Shown piece after piece: positions 23,774 to 32,345 of a stretch of 64,000 nt of DNA. The position numbers and the translations under genes were made by a program. The stretch is from contig JAXMAR010000028.1 of assembly GCA_046350295.1 (NCBI GenBank), positions 1-64,000 on the forward strand. The letters run 5' to 3'. This DNA is from JAXMAR01 sp046350295 (lineage in GTDB: Bacteria; Planctomycetota; Planctomycetia; Gemmatales; Gemmataceae). Within the stretch, counting starts at the first letter, position 1; every line of letters begins with the position of its first letter. The notes under the pieces are model-generated. The model was given only the letters and a program-made list of their open reading frames with translations. It did no database searches and was not told the origin of the DNA.

Positions 23774-25015
23774 TTACTTCTTGAAAAACCGCAGATTCGT
23801 CTGGCCACCGTGGAAGAAGATGAAGTTCCCCGGCGGATTGCCGAACGGGCCGTTGATGGCCAGCACGGCGATCTGGAACCTTTCCCCCGCCTTGGCTTGG
23901 AGGTCAGCTTCACCTCGTTCGTCTGGTTGAAGCCGCTGATCGGCCGCGGCTTAACTCGAGCCGAGGGCACGGTCGCACTTGCCGTTGACCCAGACCTCGG
24001 CGTAGTCGTCGACCTTGGTCTGGAACCAGACCTCGCTGCCGGTCACGTCCTTGTCGCCGACTTTTTCGGGGATGGTGATCTCGATCCGGCACCAGGACAT
24101 GCTGAACTTGCCGGGGCCGAACGGCTTCTTGAGCATGGCCGGGTCCTCGACGACCTCCCATTTCGAGTCGTCGAACTTGCCGTGCGCCTTCGGCTCGATC
24201 TCGTTCTTCTTGGGACCGGTATGGACCTCGACCGGATGCCGGCGCCAGGCGCCCTTGATCACCTCGACGTCGTCTTTCTTCAAGAGATCGAGCTTGGCGA
24301 GCGCCTTGCCCTTGGGGGCCGGCTCGACCTTGGGCGTATCGGCGCCGCCGCCCTTGGCGTCCTTCGCGAAGAACTCGAGGTTGGTCGGGCTGCGCAGGAA
24401 GATGAAGTTCCCCGGCGGGTTGCCGAGCGGCGAGTTGATGCCGAGCACCGCGATCTGGAACACGTCCCCCGGCTTGGCGTCGCGCTTCACCGTCTTCTTC
24501 TTCGGCTTGCCGTCCTTGTCCTTGTCGTCGACGACCTGGCTCTTCTGTAGCCGCACGCGGTTCTTGCAGTTGAAGCCGGTGATGGCGCCGCGGCCCCGGC
24601 CGTTGTCGATGGCGCCGTCGACCCAGATCTCGCCGTAATCATCCACGGTCGTCTGGAACCAGACCGGGCCGCCCGCGAAATCCTTACCGCCGACGTTGTC
24701 GGGGATGGTCACCTGGATGCGGTACCAGCACCAGGAGTAGCCGCCCGGGCCGCGCGCCTTGCCGAGCGTGGTCGGATCGAGGACGTCCCACTTGGAGTCG
24801 TCGAACTTGCCGTGGGCCTTGGGCTCGAGCTCGTTCTTCTTGGGCCCGACGCCGGTGGTGACCTCGTGGTAGCGCCATTCGCCTTTGATGTCTTCGACCC
24901 CTTTCTTCGTCATCAGGTCGACCTTGCCGATCAGGCCGTCCTGCGCGACGGCGGGCGGAGCGAGTAAAAGAGCCAGGGCGAGGCAGAAGCCGGCCCGCGA
25001 AACCAACCGTGTCAT
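23774..25015 (-). pseudogene. secreted protein with two tandem homologous domains, frameshifted near C-terminus
   Basis: Starts at ATG 25015 with a signal peptide (MTRLVSRAGFCLALALLLAP) and a GAGGGGG site upstream. Two copies of a domain of about 190 residues follow. Copy 1 has VEDIKGEWRYHEV, PKAHGKFDDSKWDVL, VDDYGEIWVDG and VFQIAVLGINSPLGNPPGNF. Copy 2 has VEVIKGAWRRHPVEV, PKAHGKFDDSKWEVV and VDDYAEVWVNG. Copy 2 then hits a stop after a shift near 23955; two more frame changes restore GFNQTNEVKLT and then ERFQIAVLAINGPFGNPPGN to the natural end FFKK. The exact match of the restored tail to copy 1 shows where the original gene ended. The folds look like jelly rolls that bind ligands. Either truncated or a sequencing error. 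Confidence 0.8.
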
Positions 25016-25146
25016 GGATGCCCCCTCAAGTGTAGTGGAGAGAAGCCGGACGCAAGCCCAGCCGAATGCGGTGAGAACCAGAGCGTAGCAGAACTCCCGC
25101 GGGATGCCAGAGAAAACACGCGAGACGAACCCGTTTCGCAGGCGTC

Positions 25147-25300
25147 CTATTGCCGTGGCGCGGCAATCTCCTTGAGGAGTCGCTCGACCGCTTGCCGGTA
25201 ACGCTCCGCCGGCGCGCGGGAGCTTTCGTGGCCGGCGTTCTCGAAGCCCCATGAGCCAGCAGTGGGCGGCGGCTGTTGCAGCGTGGTTTTCACCACAACA
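25147..25300 (-). pseudogene. C-terminal remnant of an unidentified hydrolase-like gene
   Basis: A coding-like tail without a start reads SWGFENAGHESSRAPAERYR, then QAVERLLKEIAAPRQ, stop at 25147. The G-F-E-N-A-G-H pattern followed by a helix is reminiscent of the end of an alpha/beta hydrolase, but the rest of the gene is missing. The remainder of the 314-bp gap (25016-25329) shows nothing else. Confidence 0.3.
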
Positions 25301-25329
25301 AAACTCGGAAAACGGGTCTGCGTCTCGAC

Positions 25330-26199
25330 ATGAACACAGTGATTTACTTTTTCGGCAGCGGCTTGGCCTTTCTTGTTGGGCTTGGATTGCTCCTGCTCGC
25401 AATCGGTCTCCTGATTGGCGTCAAGCGGAACTGGCTGCGTTCTCTCGCCTCGCTCCTGTCCATCCTTGGGGCTATCCTCGTGGCTCTCTCGGCCACGCCC
25501 TTGCCGTACTGGCTCTACGTGAGTGGCGGCATCGTCTGGTTTGCTTGGTTGATCGTCGAGCGTGTTTCAAGCGAACGGGGCCGCCGCTGGCGTGTCGGCT
25601 TGCGCGTCGCGGTTGTAGCCGTCGTCGGCCTCGCGCTCGCTCTGGAAATGCCTTACCAGTTCACGCCGCGCCTCGACCCGGGCCGACAGCGGCGGCTCAC
25701 CATCTTCGCCGACTCCGTGACCGCCGGCACGGGGGACAAAGTCCGAACCTGGCCGCGTCTCCTCGCCGCCGGCCATCCGATTCAGGTGATTGACCATTCG
25801 GAGATGGGCGCCACCGTGCAGACCATGCTGCGCAAGGCGCGCACGCTGACGCTGGAGGACGGCGTTGTGCTCCTCGAAATCGGCGGCAACGATCTTCTGG
25901 GCACGACCAGCGCGGCGGTGTTCGAAGAGAGGCTCGATGAGTTGCTTGCCCTCCTCGCCGGAGAAGGCCGTACCCTCGTCATGTTCGAGCTGCCGCTACC
26001 CCCCTTCGCCAACGCGTTCGGCCTGGTCCAGAGGCGTCTTGCCTCCAAGCATGACGTTGTCCTCGTGCCGAAGCGCGTCTTCGCCGCGATCCTTACGGCG
26101 AACCAGGCCACGATCGACTCGATTCACCTCTCGCCCACGGGGCACGAACGCATGGCGGACGTGGTGTGGCACATCATCGAACCGGCATGCGCGGATTGA
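25330..26199 (+). CDS. membrane-anchored SGNH/GDSL hydrolase
   Basis: A 289-residue protein starting MNTVIYFFGSGLAFLVGLGL at ATG 25330. The first about 110 residues hold three or four membrane helices (LLLLAIGLLIGV, LASLLSILGAILVALSA, YWLYVSGGIVWFAWLI, VGLRVAVVAVVGLALALEM). The extracytoplasmic domain carries SGNH blocks: RLTIFADSVTAGTGD (Ser, with GDS changed to ADS), EIGGNDLLGTTS (G-x-N-D) and IDSIHLSPTGHERMADVV (D-x-x-H). It is probably an esterase or acetylhydrolase on cell-envelope sugars; the substrate is unknown. The next gene in the same direction begins about 77 bp after its stop. Confidence 0.82.
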   Translation: MNTVIYFFGSGLAFLVGLGLLLLAIGLLIGVKRNWLRSLASLLSILGAILVALSATPLPYWLYVSGGIVWFAWLIVERVSSERGRRWRVGLRVAVVAVVGLALALEMPYQFTPRLDPGRQRRLTIFADSVTAGTGDKVRTWPRLLAAGHPIQVIDHSEMGATVQTMLRKARTLTLEDGVVLLEIGGNDLLGTTSAAVFEERLDELLALLAGEGRTLVMFELPLPPFANAFGLVQRRLASKHDVVLVPKRVFAAILTANQATIDSIHLSPTGHERMADVVWHIIEPACAD

Positions 26200-26276
26200 T
26201 GGTTTCCATTGTCGGCCCTGCGAGCGTCCCTTACCATGAAGCCAACCACATCGCCTTGCCTCAGGCCGGAGGAGTT

Positions 26277-26687
26277 GTGTCCGACGACGAACGCGCCATC
26301 CGCGAGGTCATCGCCACCTGGCTGCGCGCCGGCGCGACGGGGGATAACGAGACGGTCCTGCGTCTGATGGCGGACGACGTCGTCTTCCTCGTCCCCGGCC
26401 ATCCCCCCTTCGGCAAGGAGGCGTTCGCGAAGGGGCAGGACGGGCTAAAGCAGTACCGCATGGACGCGAAGTCCGACGTGCGCGAGGTGCGCGTCTGTGG
26501 CGACTGGGCCTACGGCTGGACCGAGCTCGCGGTGACAATGACGCCTCTCGACGGCGGCGCGGCGATTCGCCGGAGCGGGCATACGTTGAGCATCTTCCAA
26601 CGGCTAGCGGACGGACGCTGGGTGCTGGCGCGGGATGCGAACATGCTGACGGTCGACAAGTCACAGCCGGCAGATCAGGTGGTTTGA
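26277..26687 (+). CDS. SgcJ/EcaC-type SnoaL-like (DUF4440) protein
   Basis: A 136-residue protein with a GTG start at 26277, four bases after GGAGG; in-frame ATGs at 26166, 26187 and 26199 would add up to 37 residues that match nothing. The domain is the NTF2-like fold: SDDERAIREVIATWLRAGAT, RLMADDVVFLVPGHPPFGKE and WAYGWTELAVTMTPLDGG, ending LARDANMLT. SgcJ/EcaC names come from annotation habit; the actual ligand or reaction is unknown. Its stop overlaps the next start (TGATG), indicating co-translation with the DUF1559 gene. Confidence 0.85.
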   Translation: MSDDERAIREVIATWLRAGATGDNETVLRLMADDVVFLVPGHPPFGKEAFAKGQDGLKQYRMDAKSDVREVRVCGDWAYGWTELAVTMTPLDGGAAIRRSGHTLSIFQRLADGRWVLARDANMLTVDKSQPADQVV

Positions 26688-27517
26688 TGAGACGCGTCGT
26701 CACGATCGTTGTTGTTCTCCTGATCGTTGCGGCGATTGTCGGCTCGATACCCATCGCCGTGCGAAAAGTGCGCGACGCGGCTGCGCTTACTCAATGCACA
26801 AACAACATACGGCAGCTCGGGATGGCCCTTGCAAGCTATGAGTGGAGCCATAAGAGGTTTCCGACCGGCGTCACATCAAAGGCGGTGGATCTGCCCGCTG
26901 AGAAGCGGCTGAGCTGGATGATCGAGATCATTCCGGCGTACGTTGAGTCTTCGCCCAGAACCGTCTTCGATGTAAAAAAGTCCTGGGATGACGTGGCGAA
27001 TTGCCCGCCGCGACAACGACGGGGCGAAGGAGGCATGGACGAGCTACTGCCCACCCCCTTCGATCAGCCGATGGGCGAGATAACGCTCTTGATCTGTCCG
27101 TCAAACCGATCCCATTTCGAGCCAACACGGCCAAGCCAGACCCATTACGTCGGCGTCGCCGGCTGGGGCGACGACGCGGCCGAATTGCCGTTGAGCGATC
27201 CGAACGCCGGTCTCTTTGGCTACGAACGCATCGTGCGTATGGATAACCTCAAGCACGGCGCCGAGACGACGCTAATGGTGGCCGAAGCCCTCGACGGCGG
27301 CCCATGGACCGCCGGCGGCCGGGCCACGGTGCGCGGCTTCCATCCCGACAGGGACTGCTTCGGCCCCGGCGCCCCGTTCTCCAGCAACCATCCGGCCGGT
27401 GTCAACGTGCTGTTCGCCGATGCGAGCGTACGGATCTTCCGGCTCGATATCGAGCCGCTCTTGGTGCGGCGGCATGCGGTCCTGAGCGGAGAGGCGATTC
27501 CCGCGTTCGAGGATTGA
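26687..27517 (+). CDS. DUF1559 pseudopilin-like secreted protein
   Basis: A 276-residue protein starting at ATG 26687, overlapping the preceding stop by one base. The N-terminal helix VVTIVVVLLIVAAIVGSIPI anchors it, and RKVRDAAALTQCTNNIRQLG matches the conserved start of DUF1559 proteins. The body has SSNHPAGVNVLFADASVRIF, the family's typical C-terminal box (H-P-G-G-x-N-V-x-F-A-D-G-S). DUF1559 is greatly expanded in planctomycetes. This copy lacks the usual prepilin peptidase motif (G-F-T-L-I-E-L) and so may not be processed as a pilin. Its function is unknown. Confidence 0.9.
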   Translation: MRRVVTIVVVLLIVAAIVGSIPIAVRKVRDAAALTQCTNNIRQLGMALASYEWSHKRFPTGVTSKAVDLPAEKRLSWMIEIIPAYVESSPRTVFDVKKSWDDVANCPPRQRRGEGGMDELLPTPFDQPMGEITLLICPSNRSHFEPTRPSQTHYVGVAGWGDDAAELPLSDPNAGLFGYERIVRMDNLKHGAETTLMVAEALDGGPWTAGGRATVRGFHPDRDCFGPGAPFSSNHPAGVNVLFADASVRIFRLDIEPLLVRRHAVLSGEAIPAFED

Positions 27518-27754
27518 GCGCCCGCGCCTAGTGAACCTTTCCGGTTGGCGTTACCCCATAGTCGATGCACCGTCCGGCCGTGCCGCAGACTCCTCCATGC
27601 CCTCGTTCCGCCGAGGCCCAGCGGCTTCATGCCGAGGCGAAGAAGAAAGCCAAACGCTGAATAGCGCGCGAGAGAGAACGGGTGTCGATCCGGAGCTAAA
27701 CGACTGGGAGCCCGGCGCTTCCCTATAATCAAAGGGAGAATCCGGGGCGTCAAA

Positions 27755-28072
27755 ATGCATCATCCGCGGCCCGTGCGACTGCGCAAAGAAGGGGACGACA
27801 CGCTCGCCGTCGAATGGGATGACGGCGTCCAAACGGTCGTACGCTGGCAAACGCTCCGCGAGCAGTGTCCCTGCGCCGGCTGCCGCGAGGAGCGCTTGAA
27901 GCCGCCCGATCCGTTTCGCATCCTCAAGCCCAGCGAATTGACGCCTCTCAAACCGGTGCGCCTGGAGCCGATCGGCTTCTACGGTTACAAGATCACGTGG
28001 AGCGACGGGCACGACTCGGGTATCTTCACGCTGGAACATCTGCGCTCTCTTGGTCAAGCGGCAGACAAGTAG
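27755..28072 (+). CDS. DUF971 domain protein
   Basis: A 105-residue protein that is entirely one DUF971 (GBBH-like N-terminal) domain: VRLRKEGDDTLAVEWDDGV, the cysteine motif QCPCAGCREE, LKPVRLEPIGFYGYKITWSD and GHDSGIFTLEHLRSLG. A TATAAT box lies at 27724-27729, 26 bp upstream, without a clear -35. In plant HCF101 the same domain is fused after an Mrp-type P-loop ATPase. Here the Mrp-like gene follows about 150 bp downstream in the same direction, so the two probably act together in iron-sulphur cluster handling. Confidence 0.88.
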   Translation: MHHPRPVRLRKEGDDTLAVEWDDGVQTVVRWQTLREQCPCAGCREERLKPPDPFRILKPSELTPLKPVRLEPIGFYGYKITWSDGHDSGIFTLEHLRSLGQAADK

Positions 28073-28219
28073 TCGCCTGCGAGGGGAAACGCCATGAACT
28101 TCTTGCTGTGAAAGAAGAGTTCGTGCCGGACATCCCGACCGCTTTGAAACGGGCGCAGCAGCAGTCGGTGACAGAATCACCAACATCCGGTCTGATTGTG
28201 TGAACGAAAGAGAGAAGAG

Positions 28220-29047
28220 ATGTCCTCCCCGCATGCTCCGATGCAGCAACAGAAGATCGCCTTGCCCGGCGTCAAGCACCTCGTCGCCGTCGCCAGCGGC
28301 AAGGGAGGCGTCGGCAAGTCGACGGTCGCCACCAACCTGGCGCTGGCGCTGCACATGCACGGCCGGCGCGTCGGCCTCTTGGACGCCGACATCTATGGCC
28401 CCAGCCTGCCGATCATGATGGGCATCACGGAGACCTGGGACCCCAATAGCCGCGACTGGCCCGTCGAGAAATACGGCCTCAAGCTGATGTCGATGGGCTT
28501 CTGGGTCAAGCCGGAGACGGCGATGATCTGGCGCGGCCCGATGGTACACAAGTACTTGACAGTGTTCCTGACTCAGGTACCCTGGGGCGAGCTGGATTAC
28601 CTGGTGATCGACCTGCCGCCGGGGACGGGGGACGCGCAACTGACGTTGACGCAGACCGCGCCGCTATCGGGCGCCGTGATCGTGACGACGCCGCAGGACG
28701 TGAGCCTGATCGACGCCCGCAAGGGCCTGGAGATGTTCCGCCAGGTCCACGTGCCGGTGCTCGGCATCGTCGAGAACATGAGCTACTTCGTCGGCGAGGA
28801 CGGCAAGCGCTACGAGATTTTCGGCCACGGCGGGGGGCAGAAGCTGGCGAAGGAAGCGGGCGTCCCTTTCCTCGGCGACGTCCCCATCGATCCGCGGGTC
28901 GCCGAGTCGGGGGACATGGGAGACCCCATCGTTCATCGCTTGCCGGATAGCCCGATCGCGAAGTCATACCTGACGCTGGCCACGACGGTCATGCAGGAAC
29001 TGGCGAAGGTCGGCGCCCCTGAGGCGCTGCCGGGTCTGGAGCTTTAA
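28220..29047 (+). CDS. Mrp/ApbC-type P-loop iron-sulphur carrier ATPase
   Basis: A 275-residue protein starting MSSPHAPMQQQKIALPGVKH at ATG 28220. The deviant Walker A VASGKGGVGKSTVATN, Walker B-like YLVIDLPPGTGDAQLTLTQT, LLDADIYGPSLPIMMG and VENMSYFVGEDGKRYEIFG are diagnostic of Mrp/NBP35/ApbC proteins. These form dimers that carry and transfer Fe-S clusters to apoproteins. The N-terminal MIP18/FSCA domain present in many Mrp proteins is absent, as is a clear C-terminal C-x-x-C pair; the DUF971 gene upstream may supply the missing part. The protein is cytoplasmic. Confidence 0.92.
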   Translation: MSSPHAPMQQQKIALPGVKHLVAVASGKGGVGKSTVATNLALALHMHGRRVGLLDADIYGPSLPIMMGITETWDPNSRDWPVEKYGLKLMSMGFWVKPETAMIWRGPMVHKYLTVFLTQVPWGELDYLVIDLPPGTGDAQLTLTQTAPLSGAVIVTTPQDVSLIDARKGLEMFRQVHVPVLGIVENMSYFVGEDGKRYEIFGHGGGQKLAKEAGVPFLGDVPIDPRVAESGDMGDPIVHRLPDSPIAKSYLTLATTVMQELAKVGAPEALPGLEL

Positions 29048-29067
29048 GGTCGAACGCGAGGTTTGCC

Positions 29068-29271
29068 ATGTCGCGCCTGCTTGCCGCGGTTCTCTGTTGC
29101 TCGCTCCTGGGTGGCTGCACCGAAGAGAAGTCCCCGCCGCCCGAAGCCAGGACGGAGACGGAAACCCCGGCCGCGAAAACGGACGAAACACCCCCCTGCT
29201 GTACCGTCCCCGGCCGCGCCTCGTTTCTCAAAGGGAAAACGAAAGCGGCGACCGAGGGATCGAGCAAGTAA
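29068..29271 (+). CDS. small lipoprotein
   Basis: A 67-residue protein. MSRLLAAVLCCSLLGGC is a lipoprotein signal with the lipobox LLGGC. The mature peptide is Pro/Thr/Glu-rich (EEKSPPPEARTETETPAAKT) and has a Cys pair (PPCCTVPGR). It starts 20 bp after the Mrp gene stop in the same direction and may be the last gene of that operon. Function unknown. Confidence 0.7.
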   Translation: MSRLLAAVLCCSLLGGCTEEKSPPPEARTETETPAAKTDETPPCCTVPGRASFLKGKTKAATEGSSK

Positions 29272-29319
29272 GGGCACGTAAGGGAACGGCGCACGCGTCT
29301 CGCCGCGGGCCTCCCGGTC

Positions 29320-29712
29320 AGGGATGTCCGTTTCCGTTTGTGCCCACCCAATCCTTGTGCCGCAGCACATCGACGGCGCGGGCGATGTGCAGCGGTTGAA
29401 GACGCGTTTGCGAGCGTTCCAGTCGTACACTTTGGAGGCCGTCTCTTCTTTTGTATGGGCGCCTTCCCGAGTCATTACCCAATGAACGGTCGCAAGCAAT
29501 TCCATCCCGAAGGGATGGCAGGCCACCTCGATCTCTTCCAATCTGCGCTTTTTGATACCGCGCAGGCCCACGACAGCGCATTCGAGATTCAACTCGACAC
29601 GTTTCGCATCCGAAAACAGGAAACCATCACTCGCGATCCGCGCTAGGTTGCGCAGATGGGTGATGTGGTAAATCTTCGGCCGAGCCGGAACTTTGCCGGT
29701 GGATTTGGCCAA
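29320..29712 (-). pseudogene. DarT-like DNA ADP-ribosyltransferase remnant
   Basis: The N-terminal portion is recognisable: PKIYHITHLRNLARIASDGF, then FSDAKRVELN, VGLRGIKKRRLEEIEVACHP. This matches DarT, the toxin that ADP-ribosylates single-stranded DNA (PKIYHI and the later R-R-L-x-E block). The next conserved part (P-F-Y-F-C-P-R-S-V-M) is missing; the sequence jumps in other frames to a tail with HIARAVDVLRHKDW. Likely start TTG 29712 with GGAGG upstream. No DarG antitoxin (macrodomain) is nearby. Treated as a truncated, inactive toxin gene. Confidence 0.65.
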
Positions 29713-29742
29713 AGTCAACCTCCGGAGCGCCCTGTCCGAACG

Positions 29743-31869
29743 TCACTTCATCTTGAGCGCCTTCACCAGAAACGCCCACTGATCCGCCACCTCCTCGATA
29801 GACTTGCTCACCGGTCGGCCCGCCCCGTGCCCTGCCCGCGTTTCGATCCGCGCCAGCACCGGGGCGTCGCCCGCCTGGCAATGCTGGAGCTGGGAGATGA
29901 ACTTGAAGCTATGAGAGGGGACGACGCGGTCGTCGGTGTCGGCGGTCGTCACCAGCGTCGGCGGGTACTTCGTCCCCTCCTTCAGGTTGTGGTACGGCGA
30001 GTAGGAATAGAGGACCTTGAACTCGGCGGGGTTGTCGGAGGAGCCGTAGTCGTCGACCCAGTAGCGACCCGCGGTGAACTTGTGGAAGCGAAGCATGTCC
30101 ATGACGCCGACGGCCGGGAGGCAGGCGCCGTAGAGGTCGGGGCGCTGCGTCATGCAGGCGCCGACGAGGAGGCCGCCGTTCGAGCCCCCCTGGATCGCCA
30201 GCTTGTCGGAGCGCGTGTACTTGTTGGCGATGAGCCATTCGGCGGCGGCGATGAAGTCGTCGTACGCCACTTGCCGCTTCAGTTTCACGGCTGCGTGGTG
30301 CCAGGCCTTGCCGTATTCGCCGCCGCCGCGGATGTTGGCCTGGGCGTAGACGCCGCCCATCTCCATCCAGACCAGCTTGGAGATCGCGAAGACGGGCGTC
30401 AGTGAGATGTTGAAGCCGCCATAGCCGTAGAGGAGGGTCGGGTTGGAGCCGTCCAGCTTGATCCCCTTCTTGTAGCTGATGAACATGGGGATCTTCGTGC
30501 CGTCCTTGCTCGGGTAGAAGACCTGGATCGTCTCGTAGTCGTCCGGGTTGAACTTGACCTTCGGCTCGCGGAACAGCTTCTGCTCGCCGCTCTTGAGGTC
30601 GTAGCGGTAGATGCGGCCGGGGGAGGCGAAGCTGGTGATCGAGTAGAAGGTCTCGGTCTCGTCGCGGCGGCCGCCGAAACCGCCCGCCGTGCCGATGCCG
30701 GGAAGCTTGACCTCGCGGACGAGCTTTCCCGTCAGGTCGAACATCTTGATCTGGGTCCGGGCGTCCTTGAGATAGTTGGCGATGATGAGGCCGCCCGTGA
30801 GGTGTGCGCCGGTGAGCGTGGATTCCGCTTCAGGGACGATGTCCTTCCACTGGTCACGCGCCGGGTTCTTCAGATCGACGAGGACGACGCGCCCCTTCGG
30901 CGCCTTGTAGTCCGTCTTGATGAGCAGGGCGGCGCCCTCGTTGTCCATCACGGCGTTGACACTCTCGAAGTCGCCGATCACCGTCTCGACCTTGCCGTCT
31001 GCTTTGCTCAGGTCCTTGATCAGAACCTTGTTCTTTCGGCTCGTCGTGCCGTCTCCCATCGAGATGACCAGGTACTTGCCGTCTTCCGTCACCTCGCCGG
31101 TCACGGTGTAGCGCGGCTCGGCGGGGTACTCGTAGACGAGCTTGTCCTCGCTCTGCGGCGTGCCGACTTTGTGGTAATAGAGTTTCTGATCGAGCGAAAG
31201 TGAGAGGTATTTGCCGGTCTTCTTCGGCTCGGGGAAGCGGCTATAGAAGAACCCTTTGTTGTCGTGCGTCCAGGAGAGGTCGCTGAATTTGACCCAGCGA
31301 ATCTCGTCGTCGAGCTTCTTGAGGCCGTCGACCCCCATGACGCGGACGACCGACCAGTCGGAGCCGGCCTCGGAGACGCCGTAAGCGAGCAGCTTGCCGT
31401 CCTCGGAGAAGGAGAGGGCGGTGAGGGCGACCGTACCGTCCTTCGACCAGGTATTGGGATCGAGCAGGACGCTCGGCTCGCTGTCGAGGCTATCCTGCTT
31501 GTAGTAGACGGATTGGTTTTGGAGGCCGTCGTTCTTGCTGTAGACGTAGTAGCGCTTGGCGATCTTGGAGGGGGCGGAGTACTTCTCGTAGTTCCACAGA
31601 TCGGTGAGGCGTTTCTTGATGGCGTCGCGCTGGGGGAGCTTGGCGAGGTAGTCCTCGGTGAACTTCGCCTGCCTCTCGACCCAGTCCTTGACTTCCTTGG
31701 AGGTGCGGACGTCTTCTTCGAGCCAGCGATAGGGATCGGCGACCTTGACGCCATGGTAGTCGTCGTAATGGTCGATGCGCTTGGTCGGCGGATAGACGAG
31801 CTTGTCGCCGGCAGCGGCGGGGTGGACGACGCAGAGGAGGAGAGCGAGGAGGAGGAGTTTCCAGGCCAC
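29743..31869 (-). CDS. prolyl oligopeptidase family serine peptidase (S9A)
   Basis: A 708-residue protein, full length for the family, with a GTG start at 31869 (GGAG upstream) and a signal peptide (AWKLLLLALLLCVVHPAAAG). Family opening: YPPTKRIDHYDDYHGVKVAD, then PYRWLEE. A seven-bladed propeller spans about residues 80-430. The hydrolase domain has YGYGGFNISLTPVF, ANIRGGGEYGKAWH, the nucleophile motif QGGSNGGLLVGACM, ADTDDRVVPSHSFKF (Asp) and RAGHGAGRP (His). It cleaves short peptides after proline, here probably in the periplasm. It is intact, unlike the other S9 gene at 13-15 kb, which belongs to a different subfamily. Confidence 0.95.
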   Translation of the reverse strand: MAWKLLLLALLLCVVHPAAAGDKLVYPPTKRIDHYDDYHGVKVADPYRWLEEDVRTSKEVKDWVERQAKFTEDYLAKLPQRDAIKKRLTDLWNYEKYSAPSKIAKRYYVYSKNDGLQNQSVYYKQDSLDSEPSVLLDPNTWSKDGTVALTALSFSEDGKLLAYGVSEAGSDWSVVRVMGVDGLKKLDDEIRWVKFSDLSWTHDNKGFFYSRFPEPKKTGKYLSLSLDQKLYYHKVGTPQSEDKLVYEYPAEPRYTVTGEVTEDGKYLVISMGDGTTSRKNKVLIKDLSKADGKVETVIGDFESVNAVMDNEGAALLIKTDYKAPKGRVVLVDLKNPARDQWKDIVPEAESTLTGAHLTGGLIIANYLKDARTQIKMFDLTGKLVREVKLPGIGTAGGFGGRRDETETFYSITSFASPGRIYRYDLKSGEQKLFREPKVKFNPDDYETIQVFYPSKDGTKIPMFISYKKGIKLDGSNPTLLYGYGGFNISLTPVFAISKLVWMEMGGVYAQANIRGGGEYGKAWHHAAVKLKRQVAYDDFIAAAEWLIANKYTRSDKLAIQGGSNGGLLVGACMTQRPDLYGACLPAVGVMDMLRFHKFTAGRYWVDDYGSSDNPAEFKVLYSYSPYHNLKEGTKYPPTLVTTADTDDRVVPSHSFKFISQLQHCQAGDAPVLARIETRAGHGAGRPVSKSIEEVADQWAFLVKALKMK

Positions 31870-32120
31870 GGCGAAATCTCCGGAAGGGACGGGATGGAGT
31901 CTGGGGACATTATCCGGAGAGGGGCGGAAGATTCCAAGGGAAAGCGATTGGCGCGCGCCTGGTCGTGGCCGCGCCCCGTCCCTAACCCTTCTTCGAGAGG
32001 TGGTATACTGTTCTTGGAGTTCGCTTGGCGCACGACGTCATTCTGGACTGTACGAAGACGCCGGTGTAACGCGGCGGTCCTGATCTGACACCCAAGTACC
32101 ATCTTGGCGAGGTCAAGATC

Positions 32121-32345
32121 ATGAATGGCAAGGTCCAGCCGATCCGCGGTATTTCGCTGGAGCTTGACCGTGCCGATGCGGCGAGACACGGCGTGCCCCA
32201 CCGCGTGAAGTCGATTCCTGACGAGTTGGAGATCATCCAACGAGGAAGAAGAGCCGGACATTATGAGCTCCGGCCGAAAGTGGAAATGCCCGTGGAACGG
32301 CTCGAAGAACTACTCAAGCAGGTCGTGCTCGAACCGAGCCCATGA
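32121..32345 (+). CDS. hypothetical protein, first of a coupled pair
   Basis: A 74-residue frame starting MNGKVQPIRGISLELDRADA and ending EELLKQVVLEPSP. The frame stays open for 17 codons upstream of the ATG to a TAA at 32067 (TPKYHLGEVKI precedes the Met), and coding-like peptides occur in another frame before that (AHDVILDCTKTP), so the true N-terminus may be frameshifted away. Predicted alpha/beta, acidic and basic stretches mixed. A TATACT box lies at 32004. Its stop overlaps the next start (ATGA). Family not recognised. Confidence 0.5.
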   Translation: MNGKVQPIRGISLELDRADAARHGVPHRVKSIPDELEIIQRGRRAGHYELRPKVEMPVERLEELLKQVVLEPSP

